The notes beneath the pieces are model-generated. The model ran no database searches. It was not told the origin of the DNA and saw only the letters and a program-made list of their open reading frames with translations. This document shows positions 19,682 through 28,262 of a stretch of 64,000 bases of DNA, piece after piece (position 1 is the stretch's first letter; each line of letters begins with the position of its first letter). Made by a program: the position numbers and the translations under genes. This DNA is from Bradyrhizobium pachyrhizi (GTDB taxonomy: Bacteria > Pseudomonadota > Alphaproteobacteria > Rhizobiales > Xanthobacteraceae). The stretch is taken from positions 50,154 to 114,153 of the forward strand of contig NZ_LFIQ01000053.1 in NCBI RefSeq assembly GCF_001189245.1, in the 5' to 3' direction.

Positions 19682-20056
19682 GTGGAACTTGATCCTTCCA
19701 ATTCACGCATACAAGACCTGACTCACCGCATCGACTTGCAACTGGACATCGTTGCCACCCTCGTCGGCGAGGAAGGCAACGAGCTCGAAGCAGTCCGACT
19801 ACTTAATGCACTCACAAACGAAATGCTAAACGCGGAGCTAGCCATCGGTCAGCTAAGCGACGCGAAGACCAGTGGCCGCAATGGAGATGGGCAAACAGCG
19901 CGAATGTCCCGAGACCGCGGCGTCTATCATCCAGAAGACCTTCAGGTTTTGGGACGCGTGTTCGATCAAGCAGTGGCGGCCTTACCCGAGGCTCTACGCA
20001 CTCCTGCCAACCAGATGAAGATCGCCACGCTAATTCTGTCGCGTGCAAATGAGTAG
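19682..20056 (+). CDS. Small island protein with GTG start, two-part domain
   Basis: A 124-residue ORF beginning at GTG 19682, with GGAG 7 bp upstream; the longer open frame to 19664 has no ribosome site. The N-terminal half (RIDLQLDIVATLVGEEGNEL-AVRLLNALTNEML) looks helical and coiled-coil-like. The C-terminal half (GVYHPEDLQVLGRVFDQAVA, then LPEALRTPANQMKIATLILS) is a paralogue of the 69-residue ORF at 13670. Two related genes 6 kb apart, both with non-ATG starts and good ribosome sites, argue that this is a genuine small protein family of the island. Function unknown. Confidence 0.65.
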   Translation: MELDPSNSRIQDLTHRIDLQLDIVATLVGEEGNELEAVRLLNALTNEMLNAELAIGQLSDAKTSGRNGDGQTARMSRDRGVYHPEDLQVLGRVFDQAVAALPEALRTPANQMKIATLILSRANE

Positions 20057-20686
20057 ATTCCATTTCGTGTTCTTCAGCCGGTGACGACGCCCTACCGAGT
20101 ACCGCCGCAAGGTTCACGATTTGCAAGATTGGACCGGCTTGTCGTCTCACGAGCGCGTCGCTTCTACTGCCTTGTCCGCATCGCAGTCGTTCCGTAAGGC
20201 GTTGATCTCCTAGTTGTCGTAACATTGCCTGCGGATGTTCGGATGAAGGACCGGCGCGTTTTCTGAACAAGGGGCGCTTGAGTGAAGGACGTCGATCGAG
20301 ATCGTTGGCAAAAATCGCTTTGACCGGGCCGCAGATGCGCGCAGATGTCGATCGCCCGCAGGGCAGCAGCATCGAGCCACTGTTGTCCATAGGATCGGGC
20401 GGGCCGGATGATGCCGGCGGAAGGGCGGAAGCCCTGCCCGGGTGTGGCGGCGCATCAAGGATCAGGTGGCATAGCGCGGCGGTGACCGGCCGTATCGTGG
20501 CGGACATCCTCGCGGATGCGCTCGGTGCTCACCGGCAAGATTAGGCGAGGACGCGGTTCAGTCGAAGCAGAATATTCGTGGAGAAGAAGAGTCCGAGCAC
20601 GATATATCGGGATTGCTCTTCTGCTGCCCAAGATCGCGGAGAGCCAAGACGAAACCGGTTGTTCCTGCCGGGAGGTGTAAGCCACC
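20057..20686. other. Intergenic region
   Basis: About 630 bp of high-GC sequence with overlapping open frames on both strands and no recognisable product. Probably degenerate DNA. Confidence 0.3.
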
Positions 20687-20932
20687 TCATTGTTTTGTCG
20701 AGGGCGCAAGTTCGGCGCGCAGATTGCGTATCGCCTCGTTCGCCAGATGCAAAGTATTCCGCTCGCCGCTCCTTATTGAACATTCCAGGAACGCCCGCAA
20801 TCGGCTGTGAAGCACTGTCCTGAGATTGTGCGCCAGTAACGGGTCCTTCTCGACAAAGCGCCACGCCTTATCAAAGGCAACGCTCACGAGAACCTCCGGC
20901 GTCTGCACTTGCTCAGATGAAATCTGGTCCAT
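20687..20932 (-). CDS. Small helical protein of unknown function
   Basis: From an ATG at 20932 this gives 81 residues (MDQISSEQVQTPEVLVSVAF-DKAWRFVEKDPLLAHNL...LAPSTKQ). The core FDKAWRFVEKDP-AHNLRTVLHSRLRAFLECSIR-GERNTLHLANEAI reads like a small conserved rhizobial helical protein (an 'FDAAW...GERN' pattern I have seen in uncharacterised Bradyrhizobium proteins). The open frame extends upstream to 21286, but the added part looks non-coding. No function can be assigned. Confidence 0.45.
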   Translation of the reverse strand: MDQISSEQVQTPEVLVSVAFDKAWRFVEKDPLLAHNLRTVLHSRLRAFLECSIRSGERNTLHLANEAIRNLRAELAPSTKQ

Positions 20933-21243
20933 CTCAAAACTCCAATCGAAATCTGAATACGAGGGAGTAACTTGTTCAAAGCGAAACCGAGTGCCTCTGA
21001 CGTATCGCAGCAGGTAAGAGATCGGATCCACGGGTTCGCTCGCGCAGCGAGCTCCTCGCGGCGCTACAACAGGTCTATACAGATGCTTATTGAAGTGCGG
21101 ATGACCGAGTGCCGTGTCGCCCAAGTCAATTCGACTAATTCTGAATCGCTTGAACGCGAGCATGCGCCATCGCGCATTTTTTGCTGGATTTCCCGCATTG
21201 CTCGATGTCGGTGGTCGCTCAAGCAGTCGAAAGCCGGGACTAA

Positions 21244-21840
21244 TCATGGCCAGAGCCGCACTTGGCGAAACGGCCGTGCACCACATTCGAGCTCCGAGCT
21301 ATTCCCTACCAGCTGCATTGTAGGCCAGGCTGTTATGAAAAGAGCAACGAGCAAGGCACCGATGACGCCAAGCGTAATGGAGCGCCAAACGAGCCAAATG
21401 CCATCGACGGTAGACCTCTGTTCCGCGAAACGCGTTCTAACGTCGGTCTCAACAGCGGTCAGTCTTTCACCTACTTCTTCATCAACCACCCTGATCTTGT
21501 CGTTCAACTGTTGCAATGACAACCGCTCGCGCGTCATTTCGCGCACGAATTCTTCGTCGATGCCTTGAACTGGCGATTTGTCGAATACGTATTTCTTGCC
21601 GGATTTTTGATCGATTGAGGCAAACCAGATTTTGAAAAGCCGCTCACCCCTGTCAGTTGCACTATTGTCGGACTCGTGTTGAACACTGCGAATATCAGCT
21701 TGCCTTTGTATCCGGGATCAACGTGGAACCCAAAACGTTGACAGGGCCCTTGAACTTGAAGGGCGTGCGCATTGAAATAAGCGCCATCGCGAAGTGCGGG
21801 ATGAAAACTCCTTCAGTCGTTTCTTGATCGTGCGGTTCGA
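21244..21840 (-). pseudogene. Decayed dCTP deaminase/dUTPase-like protein with coiled coil and membrane anchor
   Basis: Read on the minus strand in pieces: MRTPFKFKGPVNVLG (frame 1), then VDPGYKGKLIFAVFNTSPTI (frame 2), then GERLFKIWFASIDQKSGKKY, FDKSPVQGIDEEFVREMTRE and a coiled coil (LNDKIRVVDEEVGERLTAVE), ending with a hydrophobic segment (ITLGVIGALLVALFITAWP). The HVDPGYKGKL/FN/GERLF pattern is that of the dCTP deaminase-dUTPase superfamily. At least two frameshifts (near 21720 and 21650) break it. Only the last 100 codons (21244-21546) remain open from an ATG. An intact relative would be a membrane-tethered nucleotide-sensing or hydrolysing protein; this copy is probably dead. Confidence 0.6.
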
Positions 21841-21925
21841 AGGCGGATTTGTTGGTGCGATCAATGGCGACGCAGAGGTAGAACCTGCTTCTAGAGTTCA
21901 GCAATGCCGCGGTGAAAATAACCAA
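21841..21925 (-). pseudogene. Short IS481-type transposase scrap
   Basis: The minus strand encodes SRFYLCVAIDRTNKSAF, very close to the catalytic-core segment LHMFVAIDRTSKFASVEL of the IS481 transposase at 52616-53607. The scrap is fused to the 5' side of the broken dCTP deaminase-like gene, suggesting that an insertion or deletion event destroyed that gene. Confidence 0.4.
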
Positions 21926-22098
21926 TCGGGTAAACTTCTAGCGTCTTCTTCGGCTTACTGCAGCGCCCACCGAAATCTGACGCATGGTCCGATTCAACCG
22001 ATTTCTTCCGAAACAATGTTGTGCTGCAGTTACAGCAATCCGCGATGATCTTGTTAAGACCCGCGGTGCCGGGGGGCATCGAAAGGAACGACACTCGA

Positions 22099-22824
22099 AT
22101 GAAGAATTTGCTGATTCTGACTGCAAGCATCGGCGCACTCAGTGCGGCTGCTCCCGCGCTTGGCGCGGACTTCGCCGCGCAGCCCGTCAACATCAAGGCG
22201 CCCCCGCCGGCGATCGTAGCCACAATCAACGACTGGACCGGTTACTACATCGGTCTCAATGGTGGCTGGGGATCGAGCCACAATTGCTGGGATTTCAATG
22301 GCGTCACCCCCGAGGGCTGCCATAATTCGACTGGAGGCACCATCGGCGGCCAGATCGGCTATCGTTGGCAGATATTCAATACGGTCTACGGCATCGAAGG
22401 TCAGGGCAACTGGGCCGACTTCAGCGGCTCCAATGTCAGCACCGCCTTCCCGGCAAACATCATTGGCACCAAGACAGATGCGTTCGGCCTGCTGACCGGC
22501 CACATCGGCTACGCGTTCAATGCCGTGCTGCTCTACGCCAAGGGCGGCGCTGCGGTGACAAGCAATACCTATCACATCAACTCTGTGGTCAATGGGGCCG
22601 AGATTGCCAGAAACAACGACGTGCGTTGGGGTGGCACGCTCGGCGCCGGTATCGAAGTCAGCCTCACGCCAAGTTGGTCCGCCGGCGTCGAGTATGACCA
22701 CTTGTTCATGCGGGGCAGCAACGTATCCTTCCCAACAACCGTTGGTGGCGATCGCGTCCACCAGGACGTCGATCTCATCACGGCACGGCTGAATTACAGG
22801 TTCAGCCCGGCATTTGGTAGATAG
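22099..22824 (+). CDS. Outer-membrane beta-barrel protein (Omp25/Opa-like)
   Basis: A 241-residue protein from the ATG at 22099 (MKNLLILTASIGALSAAAPA), with a signal peptide cut after ALGA; AAAGGA lies upstream. The mature sequence starts DFAAQPVNIKAPPPAIVATI and has the familiar NDWTGYYIGLNGGWGSS opening strand of rhizobial Omp25/Omp31-type porin-like barrels, IGGQIGYRWQ, GLLTGHIGYAFNAVLLYAKG and VEYDHLFMRGSNVSF, ending in an alternating strand DLITARLNYRFSPAF. Such proteins sit in the outer membrane as eight-stranded barrels; a transport role is not implied. It stands alone. Confidence 0.88.
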   Translation: MKNLLILTASIGALSAAAPALGADFAAQPVNIKAPPPAIVATINDWTGYYIGLNGGWGSSHNCWDFNGVTPEGCHNSTGGTIGGQIGYRWQIFNTVYGIEGQGNWADFSGSNVSTAFPANIIGTKTDAFGLLTGHIGYAFNAVLLYAKGGAAVTSNTYHINSVVNGAEIARNNDVRWGGTLGAGIEVSLTPSWSAGVEYDHLFMRGSNVSFPTTVGGDRVHQDVDLITARLNYRFSPAFGR

Positions 22825-22856
22825 TGACCTCCACGCGCTTGCTATGGTCAATCGAG

Positions 22857-22879
22857 AACCCCGACGGTCGACCGGGGTT
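22857..22879 (+). terminator. Probable terminator hairpin after the barrel gene
   Basis: AACCCCG and CGGGGTT arms flank a short loop and are followed by CTTTCTT, so the transcript would end in a GC-rich hairpin with a U-rich tail about 33 bp after the stop at 22824. Confidence 0.6.
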
Positions 22880-23029
22880 CTTTCTTCAAGCGCTCCTCTT
22901 AATCAATCATCACCCCTGCCTCACCTTCCAGTTCGTGCAACTAGGTGATTGGCCGGATGATACGCATCGCCGGGCTCCAACGTTGCGATCCAAGTCAGTC
23001 GATCGGGCACGTCGTCGGTGATTGCGGCG

Positions 23030-23062
23030 CATTCACAACCTGACGCAGTGTCAGATTTCAAA
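23030..23062 (-). promoter_or_regulatory. Degenerate NolA-type box, reverse orientation
   Basis: On the minus strand it reads TTGAAATCTGACAC then TGCGTCAGGTTGTG, sharing the whole right arm with the nodD2 box. The -35 to -10 distance is 20 rather than 19 bp and the -10 is poor (TGAATG). It points left, where no gene in that orientation is recognisable, so it may be a leftover. Confidence 0.4.
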
Positions 23063-23181
23063 TTGCCTGTCTCAACGCAGCGTTGCGTCTGCAATTCCGG
23101 TAAATAGAGCGGGCCGCGACTTGCCAGACGCTGCGAGCAACAGTTTAGCCAATTGAGGCTTGCTTCCAATCGAGGAGGAAT

Positions 23182-23907
23182 TCAAAGAACATTGAGGCGG
23201 ATTGCCATAACGATCGCTTGGAGCCGGCTGGTCGCGCCCAGCTTTCGCATCGCATTCTTGATATGAAAATTGACTGTATTCTCGCTGATTTCCAGGATCA
23301 TCCCGATTTCCCATGACGATTTTCCTTCTGCCACCCACCGCATGCAGCTGATCTCACGCTGCGACAGTGCCACTTTTTTCTCACCACCATTGTTGCAGGG
23401 ACGTGCGATCTCGCCATAGGCGCTGTGAAAGTGACTAGCCAATGCGTTGAGATGACCGATGCGGTCATGCGGATCCGCATCTTCGGATGGAGACGCAAAC
23501 GACACGACCGATACCCGGCCCAAGGGCCCAAACAACGGTACGCTTATGCCATGCTTCAGGCCTGCCTCTCTGGCCTCATCCAGGACACGTCTCTCGTCGG
23601 GATGAAGTTGATAGTGCTCAGCGAGCTGATCCCACAAAAATGGCCGCGACAGCATCGGCGTCCGCCGGACCACTGGATCGATGGTGTGGTACTTGCGTTT
23701 GAAGTATCGGTCGCACCAGTCTGGCGGCCATTTTACGGCCACGGTCGGGGGTGGATACTCCGCCAGGCGAAGTGGCTCGACGAAGTTGAGGGCGCCGTAA
23801 GCAACTTCACTGAAGCCCTCCTCCGTGGCGCAGCTGACAAGAAGCTCGAACAGCGCTCTGAGCGAATGCGTTTGGTTTGCGCATTCAGTGAAGCTGAAAA
23901 GATCCAT
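23182..23907 (-). CDS. LuxR-family AHL-responsive transcription regulator (solo)
   Basis: I use the ATG at 23907 (MDLFSFTECANQTHSLRALF), giving 241 residues, the standard LuxR length; the open frame to 24168 is excess. The N-terminal autoinducer domain has the invariant set W-x3-Y-x-x-DP (PPDWCDRYFKRKYHTIDPVV), PFLWDQL and GLKHGISVPLFGP. The C-terminal GerE helix-turn-helix is LSQREISCMRWVAEGKSSWE, ENTVNFHIKNAMRKLGA. It should bind an acyl-homoserine lactone in the cytoplasm and act on DNA as a dimer. No luxI-type synthase is in the window, so it is a solo receptor here. Bradyrhizobium BjaR-type regulators are the closest conceptual match. Confidence 0.9.
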   Translation of the reverse strand: MDLFSFTECANQTHSLRALFELLVSCATEEGFSEVAYGALNFVEPLRLAEYPPPTVAVKWPPDWCDRYFKRKYHTIDPVVRRTPMLSRPFLWDQLAEHYQLHPDERRVLDEAREAGLKHGISVPLFGPLGRVSVVSFASPSEDADPHDRIGHLNALASHFHSAYGEIARPCNNGGEKKVALSQREISCMRWVAEGKSSWEIGMILEISENTVNFHIKNAMRKLGATSRLQAIVMAIRLNVL

Positions 23908-25681
23908 GTTGCGCGGCCCGGGACACCGGTCAACGTCGGTGTCCCTGCGTTCAATTGCGCTTGTTTCAGGCGGAGCCAAGTTCCATTCCATGACCTGAAC
24001 CCTGGGTTTGCTCTTTGCGAAGTCTGGAGCGCTCGCACGCTGCCTCAGATGCCATTCCCGCAATCGTTGTTCTGCCGCCGACTGCGATGGCGTGATCGTC
24101 TCCGTCAAACAGCTGCGATGTCGACCGCTATCCCTCGTCTGAGGCTGAACGGCATGCCGCAACCACAACGCCGGTTCCCATCAATGTGATCTGTCCGACC
24201 CGCCGACGACGCACTGGCGACATCGAGGATCCCCCAGTGTTGTCCGTATTGACGGTCTGGGCCCGCGATGCAGATTGACGCTGAATTAACCCAGTAATGT
24301 CCGCGCTGACGGAGAGTCTCACGGTGGTCCGACGTGCGCGGGCAACCGATCGGAGGCGATCCGACCGTCCTAAAAACGCGGCTGGCCATGCGGACCAAGC
24401 AGCACCGGCGGCTACGACGAGGGCGCGGGTCAGATTAAACTGTGCGAACCCGAAGTTCGGCCTGAACGAGACGCTGCGCCGTCCGAAGCGCCAGCGCGAG
24501 GGGACCCGAGGCGCTGAACTTCGCGATCGTGAGCTAGAGCAGGCTGGCTCGCCTAGCGGTGTCGTGTTCCGCCCGTGCGATATCGGCTTCGATGCTCTGC
24601 TTGCTGGCGAAAATGCCAGGAGCGTCATTTTTCATCCCAATCTTGCGGATTGGCATCGCTGAGCCTTGGCCGAGCCTTCGCTCTTCGACGCTGTCGAGGA
24701 CGCAATCGATGCGCGACACGTAACAGTCGCCGCAAGAGGTAACCGCCCGGCATCAATGCCCGGCCTTTGAGGGCTTCCGCCGCGCAGGCTCGGTGTGAAT
24801 GAATCGACGGGGCACGTGGTGATGGCACCAGAGGCACAACGGGCGGTACGCGCAGTCGCGAGATCTGCTCGATGCAGAGGACACTTTGCATGCGCGTCTC
24901 CAGAAGTGAGAGGACCTCGGATCTGACCAGCAAGTGTCGTACCAATTGTTGGGCTCGCTGATTCGACCGTCTAGACACGGCTCGACGGGACCGCGGTCGG
25001 TTCCTGCGTATGACATTGAAGCAATCGTGACATCGGGAGGAAACACGACAACGCCATTTGCGCAAGCCGCCGCACCGGTTGATCTAGATTAACGAGTGCA
25101 GCTCTCCAAGACGGCCGACTCGAGGCGCTCTTGTCCTCCAACTCGTCGGTACGCCAGGCACCAACGCTTGACGGAAAACACGGCGACTTACCAATCACAG
25201 ACGACGACAAGGCCGGTCCCGATGGGTCGCAACCAACCGTGCAGTGCAACGGCTCGGAATGCAAGCGCGGATGTCAAGAGCCGAAAGCACTGTGGAAGTG
25301 CCGCGCCGGTCTCATTGTCGACTCGCTTCGTCAACTATGTCGAGGGCACCTTGGTGAAGACGGTCTGCACGCTTTCGCAATTAGTTCTGAGCAAGTAGTC
25401 CGTCCTTGCGGCCTGCTGGTCTGGAGCCGTTAGAGACAGTAACGTGCTGAGCGCCGAAAAAAAAATCGAAACAGTTGTGCATTGGTGGAGCGGCTTAAGT
25501 TCGGCGCCGCCAGGCGCCCCGACGCACTTTGCCGGGGTTGGAAGTGCGCCGGGCCCGCCCCAACACCATCAGTACATCCGTGATGATGCTTGCGCCAATG
25601 AGACAAGCAGCGTGGCGGAATTGAGGCTCATCCATTCTTTTAACGTCGAGTCCAAAATGTTTTCATCGCGGGTCCAAGGAT
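23908..25681. other. 1.8-kb gene-poor stretch
   Basis: Many overlapping open frames on both strands but none with a recognisable domain, consistent with high-GC non-coding or decayed DNA. A poly-A run (GCCGAAAAAAAAATCG, about 25455-25470) is unusual for this genome. Confidence 0.3.
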
Positions 25682-25713
25682 CTTGAATCTCACGCAGCGT
25701 CAAGTTGTACGAT
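25682..25713 (+). promoter_or_regulatory. Putative NolA-type operator/promoter upstream of a small ORF and hemN
   Basis: -35 TTGAAT (25683-25688), 19-bp spacer with arms CTTGAATCTCACGC and GCGTCAAGTTGTAC, -10 TACGAT (25708-25713). The nearest downstream frame is a weak ORF (within 25705-25920) of unknown product. hemN starts about 400 bp further but has its own FixK-like site. Confidence 0.5.
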
Positions 25714-26037
25714 CTCGCACTTGGCGGTTTCATCGAAGAACAATTCTTGTCCGTGACATCACCAGCTTGCAAGGTGATGCATCCTGCTCGTGGCGCCTGC
25801 GGGAGCGGTGACGCCATGGCGAAGGTAAGCGGCGCGAAGCCGATCGTCTTTGGACGAACGACTGACACTGCGCGCAAGTTAGTCGAGGGACGTCTAGCCG
25901 CTGAAGTCGTGCTCATATGAAAGATTTACTCTTTGAGCGAGCATCAAATGATTGCCAGCGAGTACTCGCGTTCTCAGACGCTAGGCGCCTGGTGGCATCG
26001 AGAACGCGAATTAGATTTGAAAACGAAAGTGGGATTA

Positions 26038-26051
26038 TTGACATAACGCAA
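26038..26051 (+). promoter_or_regulatory. FixK2/FNR-type box upstream of hemN
   Basis: TTGACATAACGCAA fits the Bradyrhizobium FixK2 pattern TTG(A/C)-N6-(T/G)CAA. Its centre is about 65 bp before the hemN start codon, so a class II promoter would start transcription near 26085. HemN genes are classic low-oxygen FixK/FNR targets, which agrees. Confidence 0.5.
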
Positions 26052-26109
26052 AGACAAAGGAAGGCGCATCGGTCAGCTTCATGTTGTGTGAGCATGGAAA
26101 GTTTAAGTC

Positions 26110-27444
26110 TTGCAGACCTCGCTTCTGAACAAATATTGCGATGCACGCTTGCCTTGGTATACCATCTATCCGACCGTACCTGATTTCTCCGCGACCGTAG
26201 GCGCCGAGACCTGTGAGACATGGTTGAGGCGGCTGCCGCCCGACGAACCCGTCTCGCTCTATCTCCACATTCCGTTCTGCCGATCAATCTGCTGGTATTG
26301 CGGTTTCCCGACAAACCTCACTCGCAGCGAGCGACCGATTCACGATTTTGTTGCGGTGCTGAGCGAGGAAATTCGTTTGGTCGCAGAGCATGCGCCGTGC
26401 GCCCTGCCCGTGAACGACGTACATTTTGGCGGCGGAACGCCGACTACGATCGCTCCAGCCGATTTCCTCGCCCTGATGGAGCTCCTACGCCGCTGCTTCA
26501 CCTTCAGCGAATCGGCAAGCATCGCCATCGAGATCGACCCGCGCGCGTTCACGGTCGAGATGGCCGAGACCTTGGGTGCAGCCGGCGTGAGCCGCGCGAG
26601 CATCGGCGTGCAAAGCTTCGACCCCGTGGTTCAAAGGGCTGTCAATCGGCTTCAAAGCGAGGCGCAGGCGGCTTCTGCCGTCGAACGCCTTCGCCAGCAT
26701 GGAATAAGCCGTATCAACTTCGACCTTCTCTTCGGACTGCCGCATCAGACGGTGCAGTCCTGTGTGAACTCCGCGAGGACGGCTGTGGCCATGCGACCCG
26801 ACCAGCTTGCGGTTTTCGGCTACGCCCACGTTCCCTCCTATATGAAACGTCAGCGCCAGATCGACGAGGCCGCGCTGCCGGACAATATTGCCCGCGCCGA
26901 GCAAGCCGCGGCCGTGGCAGATACGCTGGTCTCCGCTGGCTACCACCAAATCGGGCTCGACCATTTCGCCCTGCCGGACGACGAGCTCGCGCTGGCCCAA
27001 AAAAGCGGTCGGCTACGGCGCAACTCGTTGGGCTATTCGGCCGACACCTGTAAAAACGTGATCGGCTTTGGTCCGTCAGCCATCGGCCGTCTCCGTGACG
27101 GCTACGTCCAGAACGAGGTCGCAACAGCTTCCTATAACCAGCACATCAGAGCAGGCCGTCTGGCAACATCAAAGGGCCGCAGTCTCACTGAGGAAGACCG
27201 GCTCCGGGCTGCAATTATCGATCGCCTGATGTGCGATTTGGAGGCCGACATGCCGGCAATCTGTGCCGCTCACGGATTTGATCCGATCGCTTTTCTCGAT
27301 GCGGCTGATCGCTTGGCAATGCTCGCCGAGGATGGGTTAGTGGACATCGAAGAGGGTCTCGTCCGTATCAAGCAGGAGCACCGTTTTCTTATCCGCTCTG
27401 TTGCTGCCGCATTCGATGCTTATCTCGACCGCACCCCCTATTAG
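26110..27444 (+). CDS. hemN: HemN, oxygen-independent coproporphyrinogen III oxidase
   Basis: A 444-residue radical SAM enzyme, near the usual HemN length. The start is a TTG (LQTSLLNKYC) with GGAAAG about 8 bp upstream; nearby ATGs are out of frame. The N-terminal HemN motif is WYTIYPT and the [4Fe-4S] radical SAM motif is CRSICWYCGF (CxxxCxxC) near residue 58. Then come FGGGTPTTI for SAM binding, IEIDPR, ASIGVQSF, FDLLFGLPHQT and the HemN C-terminal domain ending in a winged region. It converts coproporphyrinogen III to protoporphyrinogen IX without oxygen, needed for haem in microaerobic nodules. It lies behind a FixK-like box. Bradyrhizobium often has more than one hemN. Confidence 0.93.
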   Translation: MQTSLLNKYCDARLPWYTIYPTVPDFSATVGAETCETWLRRLPPDEPVSLYLHIPFCRSICWYCGFPTNLTRSERPIHDFVAVLSEEIRLVAEHAPCALPVNDVHFGGGTPTTIAPADFLALMELLRRCFTFSESASIAIEIDPRAFTVEMAETLGAAGVSRASIGVQSFDPVVQRAVNRLQSEAQAASAVERLRQHGISRINFDLLFGLPHQTVQSCVNSARTAVAMRPDQLAVFGYAHVPSYMKRQRQIDEAALPDNIARAEQAAAVADTLVSAGYHQIGLDHFALPDDELALAQKSGRLRRNSLGYSADTCKNVIGFGPSAIGRLRDGYVQNEVATASYNQHIRAGRLATSKGRSLTEEDRLRAAIIDRLMCDLEADMPAICAAHGFDPIAFLDAADRLAMLAEDGLVDIEEGLVRIKQEHRFLIRSVAAAFDAYLDRTPY

Positions 27445-27746
27445 AAAGGCTGTCACGAGCTATCGCCGCGACATTCGCTCGACGGAAAACTAAAAACTCC
27501 CTCAAATGCTCCGGATACGCTGACAACTGGCTTTGCGGAAGACCCAGCGAAAGTTCGGCGGTGGAATTCATTCGTTGAAGATGTTGCTTTCCGAACCGGA
27601 GGCTCGCTGACGTGGTCAGAAACCTGCCCGCATTCCTGATGTCTCACGCGCCGGCGGCATGCTCGCTCGGTGAGACAGGATCAGCCTGACTGGGCAGGCC
27701 GCCGGCTGCCAAACGTGGAAAGCTCCCCGCGCAGCAGCCTGAGGCC
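27445..27746. other. Intergenic region after hemN
   Basis: About 300 bp; nothing recognisable. No clear terminator is visible. Confidence 0.3.
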
Positions 27747-28262
27747 TCAAGGCTCGCCTGTCTTCTGTCCTGCAATCACTGGCGCGCCTCCGACGGAAAC
27801 GGGCCCCTGTCGTTTGGCCCGCTCGATGCGCTTCTTGGCCGGGCTCGAAGCAGCTTGCGCGGGCGAAGAAGTAACGGAGGGGGCAGAAGGGGCAGGTGCT
27901 GGATGTTGCAAAGAATCGATCCGCGAAGTCAGCACGGTGATCTGGTCCAGGATCCCTCTCAGGTCCTGCCGCTGAGCATCGATTTGACGGTTGAGCTCTG
28001 CAATGTCGTCGCTGGTCTTCTGCTGCATCCAATGTATCTCGGTCAGGGACGCCCTGTCCACCGGCGGCAGTCCCACCGGCGAATCGGCGGGCCCGGCTGC
28101 CGGCGTCTCGACAAATCCTGCGAGGCTCCCCCCAAAATGGGCTGCCGCCGCACACAAGCCGACGAAGACAACCAAAAACATCAAACCCCAGCGAATGCGG
28201 CCTGACGAGCCATATAAGAGCGGCCGCAAGTCCGAAGCGGCCGCCTGATCAATCATCTGCAT
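27747..28262 (-). CDS. Inner-membrane protein with periplasmic coiled coil
   Basis: A 171-residue protein starting at the ATG at 28262 (AGGGGACG upstream). A short cytoplasmic N-terminus precedes one membrane segment (WGLMFLVVFVGLCAAAAHF, about residues 25-45). Next are a Pro/Ala linker, a coiled coil (IHWMQQKTSDDIAELNRQID, DLRGILDQITVLTSRIDSL, about 75-115) and a low-complexity Ala/Pro/Ser tail. I recognise the architecture from uncharacterised Bradyrhizobium proteins but no function. It is alone on its strand. Confidence 0.6.
   Translation of the reverse strand: MQMIDQAAASDLRPLLYGSSGRIRWGLMFLVVFVGLCAAAAHFGGSLAGFVETPAAGPADSPVGLPPVDRASLTEIHWMQQKTSDDIAELNRQIDAQRQDLRGILDQITVLTSRIDSLQHPAPAPSAPSVTSSPAQAASSPAKKRIERAKRQGPVSVGGAPVIAGQKTGEP

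Larger units (their letters stand above)
22825..23181. other. Intergenic region between barrel protein and luxR
   Basis: About 350 bp without a gene. A short hairpin-like AACCCCGACGGTCGACCGGGGTT lies shortly after the barrel gene (about 22857-22879) and may be its terminator. A NolA-type box in reverse orientation is at 23030-23062. Confidence 0.4.

Noticed and set aside
22054..22851. Long minus-strand open frame antisense to the barrel protein
   Set aside because: The plus strand has a signal peptide, ribosome site and clear family pattern; the minus frame is a high-GC shadow.
25934..25948. TTGAGCGAGCATCAA as a FixK/FNR site upstream of hemN
   Set aside because: It is 15 rather than 14 bp, so the half-sites are out of phase; the site at 26038 fits better.
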